Positions 12,651 to 22,882 of a stretch of DNA of 64,000 nucleotides are shown piece by piece. A program made the translations under genes and the position numbers. The stretch's first letter is position 1, and each line of letters opens with the position of its first letter. The stretch lies in contig JANATF010000001.1 of the NCBI GenBank assembly GCA_029449245.1, positions 2,418,001 to 2,482,000 on the forward strand, written 5' to 3'. The stretch is from Mortierella alpina (lineage: Eukaryota; Mortierellomycota; Mortierellomycetes; Mortierellales; Mortierellaceae). The notes under the pieces were generated by a model. The model was given only the letters and a program-made list of their open reading frames with translations, had not been told where the DNA came from and searched no databases.

Positions 12651-13885
12651 ATGGTTTCTAGCATTGTTGTCTATGGAGGCTCTGGCGCCCTTGGCCGCGC
12701 CATCGTCTCGTTCTTTGTCAAGAAGCAGTGGGTAAGCGGATAGGAGACACTTGACATCTTTGAAATCGCGTCCATTCACTCCCACTCGCCATTTGAATCT
12801 TGGTCACTGATTCACCTTGATTCTTCACCACAACAGGCTGTGACCTCCGTCGACTTTTCTGCCAACCAGGAGGCCACAACGAACATCCTCCTCGAAAAGT
12901 CCGATTCGCTGGAAGAGCAAGGAAAGCGCGTTGTTGGCGCTGTCAGCGGACAGGTGGATGCCATTGTCTGCGTTGCTGGTGGCTGGGCTGGCGGAAACGC
13001 TGCTTCTGCTGGTATGGAAAAGGGTGTTTTCCCGATGCCCGCATCCTATAGACGTCTTTTGTTCACAACAGCATGACGCTCGCGCTAACCGCCCTCACTT
13101 GGATCGATTGTCACCAAACAACCTGTATTGATAGATTTGTTTGCCAACTCGGAGTTGATGTGGAAGCAGTCTGTGCACTCGTCCTTGGTTGCTGCCCACC
13201 TCGCTTCCAAGACCTTGAAGGCGTACGTTGGGATGGGATGAACCTGGAAGCTTTAATTGTGCTCAGCATCCCAAAGGAGGAACTTGGATCTAACCACGTT
13301 TTTCCTTTATTGATCGCTTGTGTTCTCGTAGTGGCGGTCTTTTGACATTGACCGGAGCCTTCCCTGCCCAGAAGGGCACTCCTTTCATGATTGGATACGG
13401 CATGGCCAAGGCCGCTGTCCACCAGCTCGTTGCTAGCTTGGCTGGTCCCGATTCTGGAATCCCTGCTGACGCCAAGGTCAACGCCATTCTTCCGTAAGTG
13501 ATAAAGGGTGATCTCTTCTTTGACAGCCGAGTGCGGCTGCTTAAGATTTGTCACACCATTTCCTTTCTAATACTACATTGCCTTGCCGATCATGATAGTG
13601 TAACCCTCGATACTCCTATGAACCGTTCTGGCATGCCCAATGCTGACTTCAGCTCCTGGACTCCTTGTTCCGAGGTTGCCGAGTAAGAACTCTCTGTCTT
13701 TGTCTAGTAAGAGCTGTATCTTGTTTTCCTGGTTGTTTTTTTTCTGACCGTTCTTGTCTTCCTCTTGAATCACTTGCTGCTGTAGGACTCTCTACGGCTG
13801 GGCCACAAACGCGATCCCCGTTACATCAGGCAAGCTGGTTGAGATTGTGACCAAGGACAGCAAGACCACTTACACCGAGAAGTAA
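12651..13885 (+). CDS. QDPR: Dihydropteridine reductase (short-chain dehydrogenase)
   Basis: NADH-dependent enzyme that regenerates tetrahydrobiopterin from quinonoid dihydrobiopterin, supporting pterin-dependent hydroxylation such as phenylalanine hydroxylase. Six exons: 12651-12731, 12837-13011, 13135-13222, 13332-13493, 13599-13682 and 13786-13885, with five GT-AG introns of 103-123 nt, give 229 aa. Residues 9-15 (GGSGALG) are the nucleotide-binding turn. The segments [29 protein letters not shown] and VTLDTPMNR are close to animal DHPR. The catalytic pair is Tyr137 and Lys141 (YGMAK). Length matches animal enzymes (about 240 aa). A poly(A) signal follows 27 nt after the stop. The enzyme is uncommon in Ascomycota and Basidiomycota, so its presence points to the Mortierella group. 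Confidence 0.95.
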
Positions 13886-13911
13886 CGAGTTTGTACATAG
13901 CCTGTGAGCGA

Positions 13912-13917
13912 AATAAA
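13912..13917 (+). terminator. Poly(A) signal of the dihydropteridine reductase gene
   Basis: AATAAA 27 nt after the stop codon. Confidence 0.6.
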
Positions 13918-14113
13918 ACACAAAAATCTTCATGGCTCGGCTGGGATGCATTAAGGGACTAAGCGCCAGCGCCGCGATTCATTTGTTCTCATTCCATCAC
14001 CTTTACCATTAACTCTCATCCCAACAATCCTCTCAAGAGTTGCTTATATTCTGCGGCAGCAATAGCAAGTAGCGTAACCAATATCACCCAACCTAGCCAC
14101 AGCATTCAACAGT

Positions 14114-14881
14114 ATGGACAAGACTGATAGAACGTTGACGTTGTCCTTGCCCGAGTATGCCGCCTATCTTGAGACTCGGTACGAAATCACATCCGTATCT
14201 TCTAGTTTGGATGCTTTGGCCAAGGTGCGGATGCTGGCCGGTCAAATATACGACTGCAATGACCAGCGCCTTGTCCTGGAGCGTCAACGAGGTAACGATA
14301 TCACATCACTATTCAATTCTTGGGATTCAACGCTTCCTTCAACCCACGAGGAAGAGCAGCGCACGCGAAGGGCATTGGTCCACCTGTTGACGGAGGGGAA
14401 GGCAGGCACGGACTGTTGGATTGAGCCGCCTCTTCAAGTTGACTACGGAAACAATCTTGAGCTGGGCTCGTCTGTCCGACTAGGTCCGAACTGCGTGGTT
14501 CTGGACTGCGCGATCGTGTCAATAGGCGCGGGGACTCAGGTTGGAGCAGGTGTGATGTTGTTTACGGCAACGCACCCTACCAATCCTCTACTGCGACAAC
14601 TTCATTGGAAGTGGGACTTTGCGATGCCGGTTAGGATAGGCCGAGACTGCCGGATTGGCAGTGGGGCTGTGGTGTGCCCTGGAGTCGTGATTGGAGACGG
14701 CGTAACCGTGATGGAGGGGAGTGTCGTGACTAAGAGCGTGCCACCCTACGTGGTGGTGGAAGGAGCGCCTGCGAGGATTACAAGGGCTTTGAGTCGAGAC
14801 ACGTGTGAGGAGGAGGCGAAGGCGTTTATGATGGAGGAGGACTGGAGGCCAACACCCGTGGAAACGCTTACTCTGCCGTAA
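14114..14881 (+). CDS. Maltose/galactoside-type O-acetyltransferase (hexapeptide repeat)
   Basis: Likely transfers acetyl from acetyl-CoA to a sugar hydroxyl. One exon, 255 aa. An N-terminal Mac-type helical region (about 30-110, with RMLAGQIYDCND) is followed by a left-handed beta-helix of hexapeptide repeats (about 125-240), seen as LGSSVRLGPNCVVLD and later IGRDCRIGSGAVVCPG. A histidine in the TATHPTNP loop sits where LacA/Maa enzymes carry their catalytic His. The closing segment with EGAPARI is typical of the family. There is no signal peptide, so it is probably cytosolic. Bacterial members are about 185-200 aa; this one has about 30 extra residues at the N-terminus and about 20 at the C-terminus. 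It is intronless while both neighbours have introns. The acceptor sugar is unknown. Confidence 0.88.
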   Translation: MDKTDRTLTLSLPEYAAYLETRYEITSVSSSLDALAKVRMLAGQIYDCNDQRLVLERQRGNDITSLFNSWDSTLPSTHEEEQRTRRALVHLLTEGKAGTDCWIEPPLQVDYGNNLELGSSVRLGPNCVVLDCAIVSIGAGTQVGAGVMLFTATHPTNPLLRQLHWKWDFAMPVRIGRDCRIGSGAVVCPGVVIGDGVTVMEGSVVTKSVPPYVVVEGAPARITRALSRDTCEEEAKAFMMEEDWRPTPVETLTLP

Positions 14882-15954
14882 CTAAAACACGGAGGGATCT
14901 GGACGCGACATTAACGAGGTCCACAACTTTTACTGCGCCTTGGGTCCGTAACGCCTTCTCGCTCTCGAAGCACGCACCTGAGCCCGCTTCGCGCGACCCT
15001 TAACTGCATCGATCGCCTGAGTCATTTTTCGTGGATGTTTCATCCATCGCATCCATCATCCATCCTCTTTACCCATCCGTCCCGTCCAAAAACATCCAAG
15101 GCATCCATCCTCACGCTACACAGACATCCATCCCAGGCACCTCGTAGTAAAGGTAACTCCTCTCACCAGCTACTCGGAATCCATACACGCATGGGTGCCT
15201 CGTCCTTCCTGGCTTCTCGTTTCGAAGCACCATCATCACCATCCGCAGCTATTCGTTTGTTGCTTTTTTTTTTTCTTTTTTTTCGTTTTTGTCGCTTGAC
15301 TTCCTGCTGAAATAAAGGGCATATATATTTGGTGGCGCGCGGAGTTCAATAGGGACAGAGAGGGGGGTTGTGCCAGACGAGATGGTGACAACCACTTGTT
15401 GCATCATCAACGTTACCTTCAGGCGAATCAAGTCTGCGCTGCGACTTGTTCATCCTTCGCTGCTCATTCATACAATACAGATGAACCATATTGAGGCTCT
15501 AATGAGCTTTTTGATGAGCTCAGACGTTCTCCTTTAAAAAGGCGAAGCACTGCAAGGCCGTGGCTTTCGATATGTTCGAGTTGGGTCTTCATGCAGAATG
15601 GAGCTACATCGAAAAGCTCTTGCCTTGCAGTTTGTCTTTCTTTTCTTTATTCACAGAAGCGTGTGCACGGAGGTTTCTTTATTGGGCAATGCGTGGTCCG
15701 ATGGACATCATAGCGGCACCCTGTTGTTCATGCATGTTGTCCGGGGTTGGATCATGGTTGTGCGACCATGCTGGTGCATAAGGTCTCACTCAGTTGCCCA
15801 CAGCGGGTTGAAGGGTCCCTGTGGCCCTTGCTCCTCATTTCTGTTATGATTTCTCATTTCTACTTATCAAGTGGTTGAAAGCTGACATGCTCATCGGACT
15901 TCTGCTAGATTACGCGAACATCAACCACAGCCGCATCCTTGCATCATATCCGCC
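14882..15954. promoter_or_regulatory. Intergenic region and probable promoter of the first PP1 gene
   Basis: No gene seen. Contains a CATCCATC-rich stretch (15036-15145) and T-runs (about 15265-15290). A similar CATCCATC stretch precedes the second PP1 gene. Small open frames here have no family match. Confidence 0.4.
15036..15145 (+). repeat. CATCCATC-rich degenerate repeat
   Basis: Irregular repetition of CATCCAT/CATCC words over about 110 nt, upstream of the first PP1 gene. See the matching block at 17261-17330. Confidence 0.6.
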
Positions 15955-17175
15955 ATGACAGAGAATAGCAATATCGATATCGATAACATTATTGAGCGAC
16001 TTCTTGAAGGTAAGATATAACCCATCCCAGCTCAACTTGACTCAACTCGACCCCCGTGGTCGATCCTATTCTTGTACCATGGCACCATTGCTCATTGATT
16101 GCAATCGTTTTTTTTTCTGTCTGATTACAGTTCGTGGCTCTCGGCCCGGTAAACAAGTACAGTTAGCCGAGCACGAAATCAGGTTCTTGTGCACCACCGC
16201 GCGAGAGATCTTCATGCAGCAGCCCATCCTTCTTGAGCTCGAGGCACCAATCAAGATTTGCGGTGACATCCACGGTCAATATTACGACCTCTTACGTCTG
16301 TTCGAGTATGGCGGATTCCCTCCCGAGTCCAACTATCTCTTTTTGGGAGATTATGTCGATCGTGGCAAGCAGTCGCTTGAGGTGATTTGTCTACTCTTTG
16401 CGTACAAGATCAAATTTCCCGAAAACTTTTTCATCTTGCGTGGTAACCACGAGTGTGCGAGTACGAACCGCATCTATGGCTTTTATGACGAATGCAAACG
16501 TCGCTACAACATCAAGCTGTGGAAAACGTTTACAGATGTATTCAACTGTCTGCCCGTTGCCGCCATTGTTGATGAAAAGATCTTTTGCATGCACGGCGGT
16601 CTCTCTCCTGACCTCTTGAACATGGAGCAGATCCGCCGTGTCATGAGGCCGACCGACATTCCTGATACTGGCCTCCTCTGCGATCTGCTATGGGCGGATC
16701 CCGACAAGGATGTTTCTGGATGGAGTGAGAATGACCGAGGAGTTTCCTTCACGTTTGGGCAAGACGTTGTGAGCCGGTTCCTGCAGAAGCATGATCTAGA
16801 GCTAATTTGCCGCGCACATCAGGTCACCGAGGACGGGTACGAGTTCTTTGCAAAGCGGCAGTTGGTTACCATCTTCTCGGCACCCAATTACTGCGGCGAG
16901 TTTGATAATGCTGGTGCGATGATGAGCGTTGACGAGACTTTGATGTGCTCATTCCAGGTATGATCCACGCTTTGCTGTCCAGCTGGCCCCACGTTCGCTT
17001 CTACGCACTGCAATTGTTCACTCACAAGTTCATTTTTTCTTATATATCTTTTTCCTTGCTACCATCGCAGATTTTGAAGCCAGCAGAAAAGAAGCAAAAG
17101 TATGCATACGGTGGTGGTATGGGCTCAGGGACACCTCGCGGCAAGAAAAAGAAGGAGCTGGTCAAGGCAGCGTAG
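15955..17175 (+). CDS. Serine/threonine protein phosphatase PP1 catalytic subunit, copy 1
   Basis: Metal-dependent phosphatase of the PPP family; acts with targeting subunits in mitosis, glycogen and transcription control. Exons 15955-16009, 16131-16957 and 17071-17175 (introns 121 and 113 nt) give 328 aa, normal for PP1. The PPP motifs GDIHG, GDYVDRG and RGNHE are intact, as are the HGGLSP and [14 protein letters not shown] blocks that complete the active site. The N-terminus [18 protein letters not shown] is classical PP1. The tail is [16 protein letters not shown], so the usual TPPR phosphorylation motif is reduced to GTPR. It is the first of two tandem copies in the same direction; both share the first and last intron positions and phases. 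The T-to-G-type tail difference is described in the findings. Confidence 0.97.
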
Positions 17176-18516
17176 TTCAGTGGTTCAGTAATGTCTAGTC
17201 AATACACGTCATCCCCTTAATAGACGGAGAGGGGAAGAAAAAAAGTTGCTCACACCAAAATCCATCCATCCATCATTTTCATCCGTCATCCCATCCAAAG
17301 CATCCGCTAAGCATCCATCTACCGTCCCTTGTTGCCAGGCTCAGAGGTAACCATCAGGCATCCACTCTTCTGCAACCTATCCGCGTTCATGTATTAGTCC
17401 TGTTCTTTACATTGCTATCACTTCCGGCACACCCGGTTCAATTCTTTCTTATGCCGGGAACAAGAGGCGGGCGGGTAAGGAAAACACCCAAGTGACGAGT
17501 GAGGCATCCAAGAGGGTCCTAAAAATGACAGCAGTGGCGGGATTTGAAAGCACGAAGGAATAGTGCCGCGTTTGTTCCTCACGTTGAGCACTTTTGATAG
17601 GCCTGCCAAGCTCCATTCCTCACCGATGATTGTCTGTTGCCGCCTTGATGCTCCGCATCAACTCGCACCTCATGACAAACCAACACACAACACACCATGC
17701 ATGATAGGGATATAGAGCGCAGGAGTGCAGCGGTGTGAACATGTGTAGACCACAAAGTGCACTTGCTTGGGGGCGTGGGGAGGTGGAGGACCATCGGTGC
17801 TGTTGTATCAACTCTACCATCTGTCCTATGGAACGAAAAATGGCACCACTCAGCCCACTGTCACCCAAACCTGCGCTTTTTTCGTGAACGCGTCCTGTTC
17901 GAAGGAGTTCCCTCACAGAGGCGTTTCTCTTATTACTGCCAAGTTATCAGCAAGACAAACCCCGTCTTTGCGAGGCCTCTGTCGGCCAATATGCTCCTCT
18001 CTCAGGACACTTTCTTTTCATGTATCGCGTTGTGTTCTCGGAGTGGAATGGATAATGAATTATGGTCGCCAAGGAGAAGGCAATTGAACACTGCGCGCAC
18101 GGTGCCTCTACTCCCGCTTGCTTGCCGTTTCGTTTTTTCCTTCTTGTGCGTGTGTTTGTGTGTGTGGACGCAATGGTCCTCGCCTAACAAGGCGCCTGTG
18201 TCCGCTTTATCGAGACGCACGCACGGTGCGGATGTGTGCACCACACTTGTCAGCGCTTGGCTTGTGTGTTGCACAAATGAAATAGGCGGTATTGATTTTT
18301 CTCACTCATTTTTTTCTGTTCCCGCTTGTTTTCCTCTTAGAAACATCTCAGCGCAGGATCAAAAACTTTTTTTTTTTTTTTTCCTTCATCCTTTTTGCGC
18401 ATTTCATCTCCTCCTCCATCTTACGCCCTCTTGCAGTCGGTGCCGTTTCTACTCCCTTTCCGCACCTCCGACCCGCCGCCCTTCCTCGACACGCACCTCA
18501 GTGCTCGTGATTTGCC
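17176..18516. promoter_or_regulatory. Region between the two PP1 genes
   Basis: No gene seen. Contains a CATCCATC-rich block (17261-17330), a TG-rich tract near 18145-18165 and a 16-nt T-run (18367-18382) about 135 nt before the second PP1 start. The last ~150 nt are C/T-rich, as expected for a fungal core promoter. The open frame 17757-18524 (255 codons) has no recognisable domain and runs over the PP1 start in another frame. Confidence 0.4.
17261..17330 (+). repeat. CATCCATC-rich degenerate repeat, second block
   Basis: Same word content as the block at 15036-15145, followed by a GGTAAC-containing stretch in both. Possibly copied along with the PP1 gene. Confidence 0.5.
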
Positions 18517-20005
18517 ATGGCTGAAACGGCAGATATCGACATTGACTCCATCATCGAAAGACTCCTTGAAGGTACGGCAGCCAAGCATGAATGGCCGATC
18601 CCCCCACCCCCACCCTCCATCACGTCACGCACCTCTGTTCTTCAACACCTTGAAGAACCTCCAAGTGAGACGCGGCCTTGTCGACTGCGTCGGAGCGGAG
18701 CCTTCTTTCCCTCCTCCCTTCCAGCCGAACGATTTCGCTAATGTGTATTGTATTTCTATTCCAACTCGGCTGTCGACTAATCGCTTGAAAACGCCCTTGC
18801 TTTTTATTCAATCAATCGTCAGTCCGCGGCTCACGCCCCGGAAAGCAGGTTCAGTTGGCCGAGTATGAAATCAAGTTTTTGTGCACATCTGCGCGCGAGA
18901 TCTTCATCAACCAGCCCATTCTTCTCGAGCTGGAAGCACCAATAAAAATCTGCGGTAGGTGCAATGCGCTAAAAGCAGGACCACAACAATGACCCAAGTT
19001 ACTAGTTCAAATATATAGCGTGAGTCCTTTGTTTCTCACCTTCTCTTTTGCGATCGTATGCTAGGTGATATCCACGGTCAATACTACGACTTGCTCCGTC
19101 TCTTTGAATACGGCGGATTCCCTCCCGAGGCCAACTATCTCTTCCTGGGCGATTATGTCGATCGCGGCAAACAGTCGTTGGAAACTATTTGCCTTTTGCT
19201 CGCCTACAAGATCAAGTACCCCGAAAACTTTTTCATCTTGCGTGGTAACCACGAGTGTGCCAGCATTAACAGGATTTACGGATTTTACGACGAGTGTAAG
19301 CGTCGCTACAACATCAAGCTCTGGAAGACATTCACGGACTGCTTCAACTGCCTGCCCGTTGCAGCCATTATCGACGAGAAGATCTTTTGCATGCACGGAG
19401 GACTGTCGCCCGACCTGTTGAACATGGAGCAGATTCGCCGGGTGATGCGCCCCACGGATGTGCCCGACACGGGTCTGTTGTGCGATCTGTTGTGGTCAGA
19501 CCCCGACAAGGACATTACAGGATGGAGTGAAAACGATCGTGGAGTGTCCTTCACGTTTGGACCGGACGTTGTGAGCCGATTCCTGCAGAAGCACGACATG
19601 GATTTGATCTGCCGTGCGCATCAGGTTGTCGAGGATGGATACGAGTTCTTTGCCAAGCGTCAGTTGGTGACATTGTTCTCAGCACCCAACTACTGCGGCG
19701 AGTTTGACAACGCAGGTGCAATGATGAGCGTTGACGAGACTTTGATGTGTTCCTTCCAGGTATGTGTGTGTGCCTCGCTCTATATATCATTGGTGTCCCA
19801 TTGGGTGGGGAGACTTGATCCAAATCCTTACTTGATCCAAATCCTTACTAACCAACTCGTTTTATTTCTTGTTATATGATGTCGTTGACAGATCTTGAAG
19901 CCAGCAGAAAAAAAGCAAAAGTATTCATACGGCGCCTTGGGTACAGGGAGGCCGGTGACACCTCCAAGAGGCAAGAAAAAGAAGGAGATGGCCAAGGTTA
20001 CGTAA
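18517..20005 (+). CDS. Serine/threonine protein phosphatase PP1 catalytic subunit, copy 2
   Basis: Paralogue of the PP1 gene just upstream, same strand. Exons 18517-18571, 18823-18954, 19065-19759 and 19892-20005 give 331 aa. Introns 1 and 3 match copy 1 in position and phase; the middle intron (18955-19064, inside the ICG-DIHG codons) is unique to this copy. All PPP motifs are present: GDIHG, GDYVDRG, RGNHE, HGGLSP. The C-terminal tail [16 protein letters not shown] keeps the TPPR motif, the Cdk site by which animal and yeast PP1 is inhibited in mitosis; copy 1 has lost it. The catalytic core is nearly identical to copy 1 and differs mostly by conservative substitutions such as ESN/EAN and LEL/MDL. 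Intron 1 is 251 nt, longer than usual here. Confidence 0.97.
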
Positions 20006-20753
20006 ATATATATATGAACAGGAAACCCCCAAGAATAATTAGTGGAAGGAATCGGTCAATGAGGAATGAGAAACATGATAGTCGACAGCAATGGAAGAGG
20101 GGAAACCTCTCACCTTCCAAAGAAAAAAAAAAACAAAGCAAACATTTCAACACCATTCTCTTTCTGTACATCTAAAGCATGGTTGTGAAACGGACTTTTC
20201 GCACTGTGCACTACGCACGCATGAACCATGAGGACGAACAAGCTGCATGATTCGAGTCTGCCTGATGCTACAACTTGTGACCTTACATCTAAATTGAACT
20301 GAATCAAGTGGCAAAGTATGTCTAGAGCAGGATAGGCCCAAGCGCTACAGCTAGCCATCGTACAGGAGATGTACCGGTTCGCGCTTGCTATGAGCACGCG
20401 TTGCAAATCAAGACCCCTGAAGTCGGCTGACTCTACCATCACAACGATACAATTTTGGTCCTTCACGGATTGGATTTGGCTGCATATCATGGTTGCTGCA
20501 TTACAACCCGACAATATCGAGAAGGGTTCCTGGTTCCGTGTTGTTTAACAATCACTATCATTGCCCTAGAACATGAATTGGGCGACGACGCGGTAATAGG
20601 AGGAACCTGTAAATGCCTAGCGGAAGGCCTTCTATCTGGCACACCAGGCGCAGAAGAGGTTCCAAAGTGCTTTTTGTTGTTATTATCGGTGCTTTTTTTT
20701 TCTTTCGCTGTCAACTCGCTTTCAACCTTATTTGTTTGAACAAAAAACATCGA
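20006..20753. other. Convergent intergenic region
   Basis: About 750 nt between the PP1 stop and the fucosidase stop, which face each other. It has an A-run (about 20124-20134) and a T-run near 20693-20702. No gene or structured RNA recognised. Confidence 0.4.
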
Positions 20754-22175
20754 CTAGGTTTGGAAGATGATGCAGCGTTGATCCTCATTGATGGAGAAGG
20801 ATTCGTTATAGATGCCTATATCTGCAACATGCGGGGTATCCGCGCTGCATTCAAATGCAAAACGGACTCTACAAGCTGACACCGACTTGATTCGTAGGAC
20901 GGTTGTCGGCCTTGGTACCCCTCCCTCCACAAGAGTGATCCAGTTTGTGCCGTCCCAGCGCTGAAAGCGATAGCTTTTAAAACGGCTTTGTTGGTAGTTA
21001 TTCCACAGACCCACCGGTTCCACGAGAGTCAACACGTTGAAGTGCTCTTTTTTCCTCAAGTCAATCTCCAACCAACCTGAGGTCTGCCCCTCCATCGGAT
21101 ACCAGCTTGAGGAGAAGTCGCCGTCGTTGGCTTGATCTGGGCCAACAGTATCTGGGTAGGAGCTTGCACGTATGGGCTTTCCGGTTGCAAGGTTGCGTGT
21201 AGTAATGGTGACATGCTCCATGAGCTTGGCAGATGAGGCGGGGGGTTGCCAGGCTTCACCAATTTCCTTTAAACGAGCAACAACATTCGGCGCGAGGCGC
21301 CCCTCGCGCGTGGGTGGGGTATTCAGAATGAGATTGCCGTGTTGACAGTTGAGGGGCACGAGCCATTCATCCACCACTGTGGTTGTCGGCTTGAGTGGAC
21401 CGTTGATATCCTTCAGCTTCCAGAACCATGTATCAGTCATGGTCACGCATGAGAGAGCCGGTACGTTGTTCTGTGGCGGAATTCTCTGCCCGGCGTTCTG
21501 TTCGAATGCTTTGATATCGGAGTAATAGAGACCGCCAGGAGGGTACTGGCTGGCGTTCAAGTCAGAAACGAGACAGTGGGGCTGCAGGCTCTTGATGTGC
21601 TCGTATATCTTGTCAAAGGGCACCTCCTTATATGTAATGCGGCTCCAGGGCGCATCCCAGCCATCCGTGATGAGGATATCAATCTCGCCATAGTTGGTGA
21701 GGAGCTCGCTGAGTTGATTTTTTATGAGTTGAACTTTTTCCGGAGTGACATTAAAGTGGCGGATGTCGTCGCGCATCGAGAGGATTGAGTAATACAGGCC
21801 AACGCGCAAGCCTGCTTTGCGGAATGAATTGACGTAGGCTCGGACAATGTCGGTCTTGTGTGAAGTTTGCCTAACACTAGCAGCTTTAGTCTTTGTAGGC
21901 CAGATGCAGAAGCCATCATGGTGGCGCGTGGTGAGGCAGCCCCAGGTCATCTTGGCCGAGAGCGCTGCCGTGGCCCATTGATCGGTGTCCAGCGCTGTTG
22001 GGTTAAATACTTCGGGCGATGAAGTGGGATCGCCCCAGTCGCGGTCTTGAAAGGTCGACATATTGAAATGGAGGAACATGCCGAAACGGAGGTCAACGAA
22101 TCGTTGCTGGAGGTCGAGCAGCCTTCGAGAGGTTGTGCATGCAGTTTCCGACCGACGATCTCCTTGTATATCCAT
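20754..22175 (-). CDS. GH29 alpha-L-fucosidase with C-terminal F5/8-type (discoidin) domain
   Basis: Retaining glycosidase that releases alpha-L-fucose from glycans. One uninterrupted frame, 473 aa. The catalytic barrel (about 20-320) opens with RFVDLRFGMFLHFNMSTF and contains RHHDGFCIWPT (about 84-94), GLYYSI and NYGEIDILITDGWDAPW; Asp171 is the candidate nucleophile. The C-terminal part (about 325-460: NLATGKPIRASSY, QANDGDFSSSW, WLEIDLR) is an F5/8-type sugar-binding domain, an arrangement common in bacterial and plant GH29. I see no signal peptide, unlike most secreted fucosidases. It is intronless next to an 8-intron gene, which together with the bacterial-type layout suggests possible horizontal acquisition; that is inference. 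The ATG used is the only one preceding the conserved barrel start. Confidence 0.92.
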   Translation of the reverse strand: MDIQGDRRSETACTTSRRLLDLQQRFVDLRFGMFLHFNMSTFQDRDWGDPTSSPEVFNPTALDTDQWATAALSAKMTWGCLTTRHHDGFCIWPTKTKAASVRQTSHKTDIVRAYVNSFRKAGLRVGLYYSILSMRDDIRHFNVTPEKVQLIKNQLSELLTNYGEIDILITDGWDAPWSRITYKEVPFDKIYEHIKSLQPHCLVSDLNASQYPPGGLYYSDIKAFEQNAGQRIPPQNNVPALSCVTMTDTWFWKLKDINGPLKPTTTVVDEWLVPLNCQHGNLILNTPPTREGRLAPNVVARLKEIGEAWQPPASSAKLMEHVTITTRNLATGKPIRASSYPDTVGPDQANDGDFSSSWYPMEGQTSGWLEIDLRKKEHFNVLTLVEPVGLWNNYQQSRFKSYRFQRWDGTNWITLVEGGVPRPTTVLRIKSVSACRVRFAFECSADTPHVADIGIYNESFSINEDQRCIIFQT

Positions 22176-22421
22176 GGCGGGAGAGTCAGAGTGCAGTAGC
22201 GTTGTACGACGGGAGCAAGAACAGGCTTGATAGTTTTAAAAGTGTTGGTATTTGTTCTGGTTCAGGCTCAAGGGTTTATAAACAAAGTCAACCCCCTATT
22301 CTAATGATATGTGAAATGATGATGATGATTACGTTTAAAACTAAGGGTCAAGAGCACACAGTAGCGAGCAAAAGCGGGGTCGCACTATCGCAGATCGGGG
22401 TCATTCAACAGGTCAAAATAA

Positions 22422-22435
22422 CCCCCCCCCCCCCC
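22422..22435 (+). repeat. Poly(C) tract, 14 nt
   Basis: Uninterrupted run of 14 C upstream of the fucosidase gene. Confidence 0.9.
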
Positions 22436-22680
22436 ATCGCTTCCACAGCTGCCAATTCAGGAGCAAGATCATGATGTACTACATCCATTACCAATCTACA
22501 AGCATATATCTTCGCGAGATTTCCGACGTTCTGCTCATGTGCTTATGTGGTTATGTGCGTGAGGAGAAAGTTTGCGGAAGCCAAAGCTATGTCATCTGCA
22601 GTTGGTGAGGCACCAAGAAGCAATGAGTTCGCCCGGATTTTCTATCAAGAAAAATTAGAGGCGGTCGGTTCCTTGGCGCT

Positions 22681-22805
22681 AAGGCTGGTCGCGGCACAGA
22701 ATGGCTGGAAGATGTAACTCAAAATCAGCGAAAGAACTTTGATTCTCGTTCGCGTAGATAGAGTCGGAGACTTGGAGTGACGGTTGAGAATGCAGAGTGA
22801 AGAAC
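22681..22805 (-). pseudogene. Partial duplicate of JmjC gene intron 1/exon 2 border
   Basis: On the minus strand this segment matches the 3' part of intron 1 and the first ~25 nt of exon 2 of the JmjC gene (about 25441-25565): both contain the words GATTCTCGTTCGCGT and GCTGGTCGCGGCACAGAAT (plus strand), in the same order and spacing. The acceptor TCTTCTAG has become TCTTCCAG, still a usable splice site, but the frame after it ends within about 20 codons. No other exons of a second copy are visible. Probably a remnant of a duplicated gene or of unequal exchange at the minisatellite. Confidence 0.7.
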
Positions 22806-22882
22806 GCCGACAGTGTTGTGAAGCGCGTATTACATGTACGGTAATGAGAAGAGGTTGCAAGCAAATTATCACAATCATTGAT

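Larger units (their letters stand above)
22176..22882. other. Spacer with a stray copy of JmjC intron/exon sequence
   Basis: Promoter side of the fucosidase gene (minus strand). It contains a 14-nt poly(C) tract (22422-22435) and, at 22681-22805, a degenerate copy of the intron 1/exon 2 border of the neighbouring JmjC gene. No intact gene. Confidence 0.5.

Noticed and set aside
17757-18524. 255-codon open frame upstream of PP1 copy 2
   Set aside because: Low complexity, no domain, overlaps the PP1 start in another frame and lies in the C/T-rich promoter.
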